Made by a program: the position numbers and the translations under genes. The notes under the pieces were generated by a model. That model did not search any database. It saw only the letters and a list, made by a program, of their open reading frames with translations, and had not been told where the DNA came from. A stretch of DNA of 32,339 bases from EX4572-165 sp002254885 (lineage in GTDB: Archaea > Thermoplasmatota > E2 > DHVEG-1), in NCBI GenBank assembly GCA_029939595.1, contig JAOZSQ010000019.1, positions 1 to 32,339 of the forward strand. The letters run 5' to 3'. How positions within the stretch are numbered: position 1 is the first letter of the stretch; every line of letters starts with the position of its first letter. Below, in pieces: positions 6,122 through 12,175 of this stretch.

Positions 6122-6754
6122 ATGGTTATTAATAAAAAGGATGAACTTCATTCAAAGGCACTTAAGTTATCATATTTTACATTATTATATAATATAATAG
6201 AATGTATTTTGTCAATAATGGCAGGTTTTTTTGCAGGTAGTACAGCATTACTAGGCTTTGGATCGGATAGTCTAGTTGAATCAATATCTGCAACAATAAT
6301 GATTTGGAGATTTAGAAAACATGGTTTTATTTCAAATAAGGAGGAAGATGAATTAGAAAAAAAAGCAATTTATTTTGTCGGAATTTCATTCTTCATATTT
6401 GGTATTTATATTCTATTTGAATCTCTTCGTAAATTGATTATATTAGAGAAACCTGAACCCAGTATTTTTGGAATCATCATTGCAATTGCTTCAATTATTG
6501 TAATGCCAATTCTTTTTTATCGGAAGTTTAAAACAGGAAAATCTATTGGAAGTAAAAGTTTAATTGCTGACTCCAAACAAACACTAGCATGTCTTTTTAT
6601 GTCAGTTTCTCTTTTGATTGGTTTAGGGTTAAATTATTTATTTGGATTATGGTGGGCAGATCTAATTGTAGGATTATTTATAGTTTTATTTCTCTTTAAA
6701 GAGGGTTATGAAATTATTTTTGAAGATGATTATGATATTGATAATCACCATTAA
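6122..6754 (+). CDS. CDF-like cation transporter, membrane domain only
   Basis: 210 aa with about six membrane helices. The paired metal-site motifs of cation diffusion facilitators can be seen: 'ALLGFGSDSLVES' near residues 43-55 (helix 2 acidic site) and 'LIADSKQTLACL' near 146-157 (helix 5). Unlike classical CDF exporters there is no C-terminal cytoplasmic metallochaperone-like domain; the protein ends with a short acidic tail 'EDDYDIDNHH'. Helix 2 has G-x-x-x-D where Zn exporters often have H/D-x-x-x-D. It faces away from the arsR genes, sharing their upstream region, and may be part of the same metal-resistance island. Substrate is unknown. No clear ribosome site; the start is the first ATG of the frame. 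Confidence 0.8.
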   Translation: MVINKKDELHSKALKLSYFTLLYNIIECILSIMAGFFAGSTALLGFGSDSLVESISATIMIWRFRKHGFISNKEEDELEKKAIYFVGISFFIFGIYILFESLRKLIILEKPEPSIFGIIIAIASIIVMPILFYRKFKTGKSIGSKSLIADSKQTLACLFMSVSLLIGLGLNYLFGLWWADLIVGLFIVLFLFKEGYEIIFEDDYDIDNHH

Positions 6755-6835
6755 TCAACATGATAATCAGCAAGTAAAAAATACTAAATATCTTGCTAAA
6801 CATTAACATTATATTCTTACAGGTAATAATTATTT

Positions 6836-7012
6836 ATGGTTAAGAAAAAGCTAAAATTATCTGTTGATGAAAACATCCTCAACAATGCAAAAAATGCTGA
6901 AATCAACCTTAGTGCATTCCTAGAAATGAAGCTTATAGATTACATGACTAGAGAAAACAAGTGCTCCCGTCGGGATTCGAACCCGAGTAGCTGGCTCGAA
7001 AGGCCAGAATGA
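6836..7012 (+). pseudogene. Ribbon-helix-helix ORF reading into a tRNA fragment; probable N-terminal remnant of an SSV-type integrase
   Basis: 58 codons. Residues 1-40 (MVKKKLKLSVDENILNNAK..., ..INLSAFLEMKLIDYM..) form a ribbon-helix-helix/CcdA-antitoxin-like unit: a basic beta-strand, then two helices. The rest, 'KCSRRDSNPSSWLERPE', is the antisense reading of a tRNA-Glu 3' part. A ribbon-helix-helix start followed by a C/W-x-x-RD-x-NP peptide is the usual beginning of archaeal tyrosine recombinases whose gene contains the attachment site and is cut in two on integration; this recollection is established knowledge, not a search. The frame stops at a TGA just past the anticodon arm and no recombinase domain follows. 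The alternative is a small antitoxin gene whose end happens to run into the tRNA sequence. Confidence 0.55.
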
Positions 7013-7014
7013 TG
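6962..7014 (-). tRNA. 3' fragment of tRNA-Glu (UUC), likely attachment-site remnant
   Basis: On the minus strand the anticodon arm is CTGGC-CTTTCGA-GCCAG (7007-6991), giving anticodon UUC (Glu). A 4-base variable region, a perfect T arm TCGGG-TTCGAAT-CCCGA (6986-6970), the 3' acceptor strand CGGGAGC (6969-6963) and discriminator A (6962) follow. 'CATCATT' just before the anticodon stem also matches archaeal tRNA-Glu, but similarity ends near 7014. No D arm and no 5' acceptor strand GCTCCCG is found within several hundred bases. It is therefore not a functional tRNA as it stands. Conserved 3' tRNA pieces of this size are typical copies left by integration of archaeal elements. Confidence 0.75.
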
Positions 7015-7045
7015 AAAAGTGGAAAAAACAAAACTTGTCTTTAAG

Positions 7046-7077
7046 AGGTTCTATCACCCGATTATGTGACAGAACCT
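7046..7077. repeat. Strong inverted repeat beside the tRNA fragment
   Basis: AGGTTCT (7046-7052) pairs with AGAACCT (7071-7077), and TCAC (7054-7057) with GTGA (7066-7069), leaving one A/C mismatch and an 8-base loop. The 12-bp stem stands between the tRNA fragment and the 98-aa ORF. It could end transcription of that ORF's operon (no T-run follows), be a transposon end, or a recombination site; I cannot choose. Confidence 0.5.
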
Positions 7078-7120
7078 TGATAGCTCTATCCAATATATAT
7101 TAATTTGTCAATGTATCTCA

Positions 7121-7417
7121 TCATTCTTTCCGTTGCTCTCTTTTGATTACTTTATTGAGTAGTTTGTTCATTGCCCCATGTGGATTGCGCATTTTACCTT
7201 CTTTATTATATTGGATTTTTCCTGATTTTTTCTTTTTAATTTGTGATTTAATATTAGTTTGTATCTCTTCCAAACTTTCTTCATTTTTAAATTGAAAATA
7301 CCAAGATTCGCCAATCAACTTTTTATTATTTTGATAAAACTCTTCTATGGCCATCTTGATTTCCTCATCGTCTGCCTCTTCTTTACAACTTATTCCTAAT
7401 ACTCCTGTTTTTACCAT
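7121..7417 (-). CDS. Small hypothetical protein, charged, no recognised family
   Basis: 98 aa, strongly charged. Residues 15-30 are acidic (EEADDEEIKMAIEE), while the last third is basic and lysine-rich (IKKKKSGKIQ, NKVIKREQRKE). No signal peptide or membrane helix. The ATG has a good ribosome site (GAAGGTGA, 5 bases away), which argues for a real gene. Another small ORF (7439-7546) ends 21 bases upstream on the same strand, so the two probably form an operon. It lies in the scar region near the tRNA fragment and may belong to a mobile element. Function unknown; no homologue comes to mind. Confidence 0.55.
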   Translation of the reverse strand: MVKTGVLGISCKEEADDEEIKMAIEEFYQNNKKLIGESWYFQFKNEESLEEIQTNIKSQIKKKKSGKIQYNKEGKMRNPHGAMNKLLNKVIKREQRKE

Positions 7418-7438
7418 TTATTCACCTTCTTGTTATAT

Positions 7439-7546
7439 TTAATTTACAAAGATGGATTTAGTGTTTGCATTTGTTCGTTTATATATTATCTTCCCAGTCT
7501 TCCTTGATTGCATAAGATTTAGAAGTTCTTCAGTCTTTTTTGTCAT
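7439..7546 (-). CDS. 35-aa ORF with a very strong ribosome binding site
   Basis: Starts ATG at 7546 and ends TAA at 7439. The peptide is basic (MTKKTEELLNLMQSRKTGK..., then many K, R and N). A textbook GGAGGTGA sits 9 bases before the ATG, unusually strong for this window. The 98-aa ORF with its own ribosome site follows 21 bases later. The size is too small for a domain call. Either a real small protein or the leader of a truncated gene. Confidence 0.4.
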   Translation of the reverse strand: MTKKTEELLNLMQSRKTGKIIYKRTNANTKSIFVN

Positions 7547-7756
7547 TGTTATTTGTCACCTCCTCCAAATATACGTCTTTTATTATTGATCCTTAAAGTA
7601 TAGTGTCTATAAAGTCTATAATGTTATTGAAAACGAGAATTGTTGGACTTTTATGTTTTTTTATTATATTGAAACATAGTTTTCTATCCTTAAATAATTA
7701 TGCATTTCTGAATTCAGTTATTTTTGTGTAACTTAAAGAGATATGTCACCCCTTTG

Positions 7757-7942
7757 CTAAATTGATAACAGATCGTCTAATTTAAGTGCTTTCACAAGTT
7801 TTTCATACCAGGAATTATCACATTCACCTGAATATCTTTCTTCTGGATATGTCTTTATTCCACTGTGATATTTTCCATTATTGTACCAATGATCATAGAT
7901 TTTTATCCAATGGTTTATTTTTTTCTTATCTCTGGATATTTC
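7757..7942 (-). pseudogene. C-terminal remnant of a DDE (integrase-core) transposase
   Basis: 61 codons before a TAG. The pattern 'HWIKIYDHWYNNGKYHSGI' followed by 'KTYPEERY' is that of the end of integrase-core transposases, where a Trp/Tyr-rich helix and 'H-x-G-x-x-T-x-P-x-E-R' follow the catalytic Glu. The frame is broken upstream by a TGA. A neighbouring frame continues with 'ERIEMISFP', suggesting a frameshift, and nothing of the catalytic core remains. Only the last fifth of a normal transposase survives. An inverted-repeat element lies just upstream (7988-8085). Confidence 0.65.
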
Positions 7943-7987
7943 AAGTTTATGGAAAAGAAATCATTTCAATCCTTTCTGATATGCACT

Positions 7988-8085
7988 TATAGTCAACAAC
8001 CAAACACTCAGGACTTATGAATATAAAATTCAGTATCTGAAAAATAAAAAGAGAATAAGTCCTAAATTTTACGTACTTGACTATA
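7988..8085. repeat. 98-bp nested inverted-repeat element, MITE-like
   Basis: TATAGTCAA (7988-7996) is the exact reverse complement of TTGACTATA (8077-8085). AGGACTTAT (8010-8018) is the exact reverse complement of ATAAGTCCT (8055-8063). The two blocks are 13 bases apart on both arms, so each end is a ~31-bp terminal inverted repeat with about 24 matching positions around a 36-bp centre. The element touches the transposase remnant on one side and ends just before the radB promoter on the other. It may be the two ends of the same insertion sequence after internal deletion. Confidence 0.6.
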
Positions 8086-8132
8086 ATGAAAAAGTATTTT
8101 TACATATGAATACTCTTAACCCTTGAAAAAAT

Positions 8133-8786
8133 ATGACACGATTACCTTTAAAATGTTCAGCTCTTGACAAACTCATTGGTGGTGGATTAGAACCCAAAAT
8201 CATTACTGAAATATTTGGAGAAGCGGGATCAGGAAAAACAAATATATGCCTACAAGCCGCAAGAGAATGTGCAAATAGTGGAAAAAAAGTAGCCTACATC
8301 GATAGTGAGGGAGTATCAATCGAGCGATTAGAACAAATATGTAAAGGATATGAAAAAGAACAGATTCTTACTCGAATTCTTTTCTTCTCACCAACATCTG
8401 CAAATGATCAAGAAACCATGATAAAAAATACATTTAAAATAAAGGATCTTCAGCTCATCATCATTGACTCTTTAAATATGTTCTATCGATTGAATTTAGA
8501 TGAAGATAAAGAAGGTAGTCTTCGATCATTTTCTCGCCAGGTTGCCTCACTTCAAAAAGCAGCAAGAGAACAAAACCTATATATTCTTACAACCGAACAA
8601 GTATATACCGATAAAAATGGCGATATTAAACCATTTACAAGCAGGGATGTAGAACATTTAGTAAAAACCATAGTTAAACTAGAAAAAACTGGGATGGGTA
8701 CACGTGATGCAACAATCATTAAACACCGTTCTCAACCCGAAGGTAAAAAAATATCTTTTACAATCACTCAGACAGGCATACAGTAA
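8133..8786 (+). CDS. radB: DNA repair and recombination protein RadB
   Basis: 217 aa, the usual RadB length: a RecA-fold core without the N-terminal DNA-binding domain of RadA. Walker A is G29-E-A-G-S-G-K-T36 and Walker B is LQLIIIDS at 106-113. 'SREVASLQ'-like 'FSRQVASLQKAAREQN' and the final 'RSQPEGKKISFTIT' are typical of the family. RadB binds DNA and assists RadA in euryarchaeal recombination. A weak TATA (TTTTTACATATG, about 8097-8108) places the transcription start a few bases from the ATG, so little or no leader. The radical SAM gene follows within 16 bases and may be co-transcribed. It is the first clear core gene after the scar region. Confidence 0.95.
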   Translation: MTRLPLKCSALDKLIGGGLEPKIITEIFGEAGSGKTNICLQAARECANSGKKVAYIDSEGVSIERLEQICKGYEKEQILTRILFFSPTSANDQETMIKNTFKIKDLQLIIIDSLNMFYRLNLDEDKEGSLRSFSRQVASLQKAAREQNLYILTTEQVYTDKNGDIKPFTSRDVEHLVKTIVKLEKTGMGTRDATIIKHRSQPEGKKISFTITQTGIQ

Positions 8787-8802
8787 TTGAAGCGTGAATA
8801 TC

Positions 8803-9930
8803 ATGACCCTCATTGAAAAATGGCTCAATGAAAGCATCTTTACAGAATCATTATCGCCCGCATGCAAATTATGTTCACAAGGAACAAAAATGGTGGTTCT
8901 GATAACAGGTCTTTGCCCTGCTTCATGTTATTACTGTCCTCTTAGTCTGAAAAAAGGTGGAAAAGATCTTATTTTTGCTGATGAATGGGAACTTAAAGAT
9001 GAACAAAACACCGATATACTAATTAAAGAAGCAAAGCTTATTAACGCAAAGGGTGCTGGTATCACAGGAGGAGATCCTTTATCTGTTCCACTGAGAACAT
9101 TAAATTACATTAAATTTTTAAAAGATAATTTTGGGGAATCATTTCATATTCATCTTTATACATCGGGTCTTGAAAATAAAGAGATTATCTCAAAACTTGC
9201 ATCATCAGGTCTTGATGAAATACGATTTCATCCTATGCCAAATAACTGGCATAATATGGATAGATCGCCCATACATAAAGTTATACAAAACGCCCTGAAA
9301 ACAGAGATGGATGTTGCTATTGAAATTCCAGTTATCCCAAATATGGAAAAAGAAATAGTGCATTTGATAAACTGGGCAGATAAACAACAAATACGCTGGA
9401 TTAATCTAAATGAGCTGGAATTCTCTGAAAGAAATGAAATACAATTACAAAAAAAAGAGTTCATTGAGAAAAGTGATATTTCAGCAGCAGCTCAATATAG
9501 TCAAAACACTGCATACAAAATCATTGAATCAATAGCAAAATCAAATCTGGACATTGGGGTACATTACTGTTCAGCTTCTTTTAAAGATGGGGTGCAACTA
9601 AAAAACCGTATACTCAGACGTGCAAAAAACATTGCAACGCCTATTGAGGTTATCACAGATGATGCTACAATTCTTAAAGGAATCATCCAAACAAAAAACA
9701 AAACACAGTTAAATACACTCATTAAAGAGTTAATCAAAACATATGATCTTTCTAAGCAAGAGTATTTTATAAATCTTAAACTATATCAACTTCAAATACC
9801 AATTCCACTTCTTGAAATGGTTGCAGAAGACCTTCAAAAACAAGGTATGGTGTGTTATATTTCAGAACAATACCCAACACACGATCAATTAGAAGTAGAA
9901 AGAATACCCCTTCCCATGAAAAATCAATGA
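8803..9930 (+). CDS. Radical SAM protein, COG2108-like (pyruvate formate-lyase activase-related)
   Basis: 375 aa. The 4Fe-4S/SAM motif C-P-A-S-C-Y-Y-C lies at residues 38-45, followed by 'GAGITGGDPL' (the GGE-like SAM contact) near 85-95. An extra N-terminal C-x-x-C (CKLC, 21-24) precedes it and may bind another cluster or zinc. This arrangement, with 'GTKMVVLITGLCP', resembles the archaeal proteins related to pyruvate formate-lyase activating enzyme; the substrate is unknown. I choose the ATG at 8803 since GTGA lies 6 bases before it; a GTG at 8794 is the alternative. The C-terminal third (about 270-375) has an RNA/tRNA-modification-enzyme-like alpha/beta pattern but no motif I can name. The gene follows radB closely. 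Confidence 0.85.
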   Translation: MTLIEKWLNESIFTESLSPACKLCSQGTKMVVLITGLCPASCYYCPLSLKKGGKDLIFADEWELKDEQNTDILIKEAKLINAKGAGITGGDPLSVPLRTLNYIKFLKDNFGESFHIHLYTSGLENKEIISKLASSGLDEIRFHPMPNNWHNMDRSPIHKVIQNALKTEMDVAIEIPVIPNMEKEIVHLINWADKQQIRWINLNELEFSERNEIQLQKKEFIEKSDISAAAQYSQNTAYKIIESIAKSNLDIGVHYCSASFKDGVQLKNRILRRAKNIATPIEVITDDATILKGIIQTKNKTQLNTLIKELIKTYDLSKQEYFINLKLYQLQIPIPLLEMVAEDLQKQGMVCYISEQYPTHDQLEVERIPLPMKNQ

Positions 9931-9968
9931 AAAAATAAGGGATTATTTCAATGAATCCTTGAAAAAGC

Positions 9969-10066
9969 TTTTTATATACCCCCTCTATTCCCATCCTATT
10001 ATATCCATAAATATGGATTGTTATCAATGACTGCTTCAAAAAAAACAAAAGGAGGCTAATAGATAA
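9969..10066 (+). promoter_or_regulatory. Promoter and leader of the L7Ae-S28e-L24e operon
   Basis: A strong box TTTTATATA (9970-9978), with AAAAGC before it, predicts a start near 10001 and a leader of about 65 bases. The leader holds a 6-bp hairpin (ATCCAT-AAAT-ATGGAT, 10003-10018) and GGAGG at 10051-10055, 11 bases before the rpl7ae ATG. A 10-codon ORF (10027-10059) runs through that GGAGG. L7Ae represses its own mRNA through a kink-turn in some archaea; I see no convincing kink-turn here. Confidence 0.6.
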
Positions 10067-10435
10067 ATGGCAATATATGTAAAATTTCAAACACCAAAAG
10101 AGGTACAGGATTTAGCCTATGATCTTGTCGAAAAAGCTAGAGATACTGGTAAAATAAGCAAAGGGGCAAATGAAGTAACAAAACAAGTAGAACGAGGTCA
10201 GGCAAAACTCGTTGTTATGGCAGAAGACATCAGTCCAGAAGAAATCCTTGCGCACATGCCCGTTCTTTGTGAAGAGAAAAACATTCCTTATGCATATGTA
10301 TCAAGTAAAGACGAACTTGGAACATCTGCAGGTCTTCATATTAGTACTGCTGCTGTTGCAGTTCTTAATCCTGGAAAAGATAAAACAACACTTGAGACAC
10401 TTGTAAAGAAAACAAGTGAATTAAAGGAACAATAA
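10067..10435 (+). CDS. rpl7ae: Ribosomal protein L7Ae
   Basis: 122 aa, normal archaeal length. It binds kink-turn RNA in 23S rRNA, and in archaea also box C/D and H/ACA guide RNAs and RNase P. The family's core is visible: 'GANEVTKQVERGQAKLVVMAEDISP' (RNA contact and hydrophobic core, about 33-57) and 'IPYAYVSSKDELGTSAGL' (about 79-96). It is first in a three-gene ribosomal operon; S28e starts 10 bases after its stop. Confidence 0.97.
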   Translation: MAIYVKFQTPKEVQDLAYDLVEKARDTGKISKGANEVTKQVERGQAKLVVMAEDISPEEILAHMPVLCEEKNIPYAYVSSKDELGTSAGLHISTAAVAVLNPGKDKTTLETLVKKTSELKEQ

Positions 10436-10445
10436 GTGATTATAC

Positions 10446-10652
10446 ATGGTAGAAGGAACACCCAGTGAAGTCGTTGAGATTATTCATCGCACTGGAATGG
10501 CCGGAGAAGCTCAGCAAATAAAACTTCGAGTTCTTGATGGACGAGATAAGGGAAAGATTATCACAAGAAATGTGATGGGACCAATCCAACTTGGCGATAT
10601 CCTTATGCTAAATGAAACACAAAGAGAAGCTAAAAGTCTTGGCAGGAGATAG
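10446..10652 (+). CDS. rps28e: Ribosomal protein S28e
   Basis: 68 aa, full length for archaeal S28e, a small OB-fold protein of the small subunit. 'RTGMAGEAQQIKLRVLDGRDKGKIITRNV' style core and the 'LNETQREAKSLGRR' end are characteristic. AGTGAT serves as ribosome site. L24e follows after 5 bases. Confidence 0.97.
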   Translation: MVEGTPSEVVEIIHRTGMAGEAQQIKLRVLDGRDKGKIITRNVMGPIQLGDILMLNETQREAKSLGRR

Positions 10653-10657
10653 AATAT

Positions 10658-10840
10658 ATGGTTGAACGAAGGATATGTTCATTTTGTGGAAACGAAATCG
10701 AGCCAGGAACCGGAAAGCTTTTCTGTAAAAAAGATGGAAACGTGTTTCATTTTTGTTCAAGTAAATGCCAAAAAAACATGTTAAAATTAAAGCGTGTTCC
10801 ACGTAGGGTTAGATGGAGCAAATTTTACGCGAAACAATAA
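10658..10840 (+). CDS. rpl24e: Ribosomal protein L24e
   Basis: 60 aa zinc-ribbon protein of the large subunit. The four metal cysteines are C7-x-x-C10 (CSFC) and C33-x3-C37 (CSSKC), and the basic tail 'RVPRRVRWSKFYAKQ' is typical. In many archaea ndk and infB follow this gene; here a T-rich terminator and a LarA-family gene follow instead. Confidence 0.97.
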   Translation: MVERRICSFCGNEIEPGTGKLFCKKDGNVFHFCSSKCQKNMLKLKRVPRRVRWSKFYAKQ

Positions 10841-10867
10841 ATAACCCCTTTTTTCTTTTTCATTTTT
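10841..10867 (+). terminator. T-rich terminator after the ribosomal operon
   Basis: The coding end of rpl24e is followed by CCCC and a T-run interrupted only by single C/A bases (10849-10867). Such oligo-T tracts, without a hairpin, end transcription in archaea. The next gene starts at once after it without a ribosome site, so some read-through or a leaderless start must serve it. Confidence 0.45.
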
Positions 10868-10868
10868 G

Positions 10869-12131
10869 ATGAATATACAATTACCGTATGGTAAAAAATA
10901 TTTACCTTTGAATATTGATGCTGAAAATTTTCTTTTTGAAACACCTAATGAAAAACAGGGTTTGGAAAATATCAATGATGTCATCTCTCTTGCATTAGAA
11001 CACCCATTTGATACTAAACCTCTTTCAGAAATGATATCAACAGGCGATACAGTTGCCATTGTTGTTGATGATTATACGCGTCCTGCACCAACAAAGATTC
11101 TTCTCCCACCGGTACTAAAAAAACTTTTAGAAAATGGTGTGAAAAAAACTGATATCACAATCATTATTGCAACAGGAACTCATACTGCTCCAACTATCGA
11201 TCAAAAGATACAGATCCTTGGAAAAGACATTACAGACCAATATAAGGTGATAAGTAATGATGTATTAAATGGAGAATATGTTTGTGTTGGAAAATCTTCT
11301 TTTGGAAATGAAATACATATTTTAAAAGAATATATGGATGCAGATATCAAAATTCTAATTGGCGATATTGAATATCATTATTATGCAGGATATGGGGGTA
11401 CACGTAAAAGTGTTCTTCCCGGAGTTGCATCAAGGGATACCATTCAAAGAAATCATAGCATGATGTTTCAAGATAAAGCCTGTATGGGTCTTTTAGATGA
11501 AAACCCAATTAGTATAGAAATGATAGAGGCTATGAACATGGCGGGATGTACTCTTGCATTAAGCTCTGTTTTAAATTCACATCATGAAATCGTTGGTATT
11601 TGGGCAGGAAAACCAGAAACAGTAATGCAACAAGGAGTTAACCTAGTTGATTCAATGTATAAAAAAACACTCTGTATACAACCAGATATTGTTGTTATAG
11701 CAGCAGATGGTCACCCTCATGATCTAAATCTATATCAGGCATTAAAAGCACTTTATACCGGATCTCAGATCATTAAAGACAATGGTGTCATTATTTTAAT
11801 ATCAGCATGCCCAGATGGTATGGGAAATGAATTATACAAAACATGGATGCAAGACTATGAAACATCAGACTTGATACAAGAAGCTTTAACACAACACTTT
11901 AAACTTGGTGCTCATAAAGCATATTACCATCGAAACATCATTGAAAAAAATCAAGTTATATTAGTGTCAGAATTGAAAGATTCTTTTGTTAAAGAAAAAT
12001 TAGGTTTTATTCCCGAAAAAAACCCTACAACCGCTCTTTTAAAAGCATATGAACTTATTGGAAAAAATAAAACAGTTCTTGTTGCACCACAAGGATCAAC
12101 AACGTTCTTTGAATGTAAAAAAATAAATTAG
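10869..12131 (+). CDS. larA: LarA-family protein (nickel-pincer racemase/epimerase)
   Basis: 420 aa. All residues known to be key in Lactobacillus LarA are found at nearly the same positions, shifted by 4: D68 and R71 in 'VVDDYTRPAP', H105 in 'GTHTAPT', H170 and K180 in 'YHYYAGYGGTRKSVLPG', and H196 in 'QRNHSM'. The lysine carries the nickel-pincer cofactor in LarA, so the protein should be an active 2-hydroxyacid racemase or epimerase; the substrate varies within the family and is not evident. The cofactor genes larB, larC and larE are not in the window. The ATG at 10869 is preferred over an in-frame TTG at 10866. There is no ribosome site. It converges with the C25 peptidase gene. Confidence 0.88.
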   Translation: MNIQLPYGKKYLPLNIDAENFLFETPNEKQGLENINDVISLALEHPFDTKPLSEMISTGDTVAIVVDDYTRPAPTKILLPPVLKKLLENGVKKTDITIIIATGTHTAPTIDQKIQILGKDITDQYKVISNDVLNGEYVCVGKSSFGNEIHILKEYMDADIKILIGDIEYHYYAGYGGTRKSVLPGVASRDTIQRNHSMMFQDKACMGLLDENPISIEMIEAMNMAGCTLALSSVLNSHHEIVGIWAGKPETVMQQGVNLVDSMYKKTLCIQPDIVVIAADGHPHDLNLYQALKALYTGSQIIKDNGVIILISACPDGMGNELYKTWMQDYETSDLIQEALTQHFKLGAHKAYYHRNIIEKNQVILVSELKDSFVKEKLGFIPEKNPTTALLKAYELIGKNKTVLVAPQGSTTFFECKKIN

Positions 12132-12175
12132 ATCAAGAATCTACCAATGCACATTTATTGAACCGGCTAATATTG

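Noticed and set aside
6038..6777. Near-identical 15-base direct repeats (ATAATC-T/A-GCAAGTAA) at 6038 and 6763, flanking the CDF transporter gene
   Set aside because: Fourteen of 15 matching bases in such A/T-rich sequence may be chance, and no transposase or other sign of insertion accompanies them.
6962..7090. A complete functional tRNA-Glu gene on the minus strand
   Set aside because: The 3' half is perfect, but no D arm or 5' acceptor strand follows in the next few hundred bases, so only a fragment can be supported.
7570..7690. Possible left inverted-repeat end of the broken insertion sequence (TATAGTGTCTATA, GGACTTTTATG)
   Set aside because: It shares short words with the 7988-8085 repeats, but spacing and order do not agree, so the left end cannot be placed.
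10003..10066. Kink-turn autoregulatory site in the rpl7ae leader
   Set aside because: A 6-bp hairpin is present, but the tandem G-A pairs and 3-base bulge that define a kink-turn are not visible.
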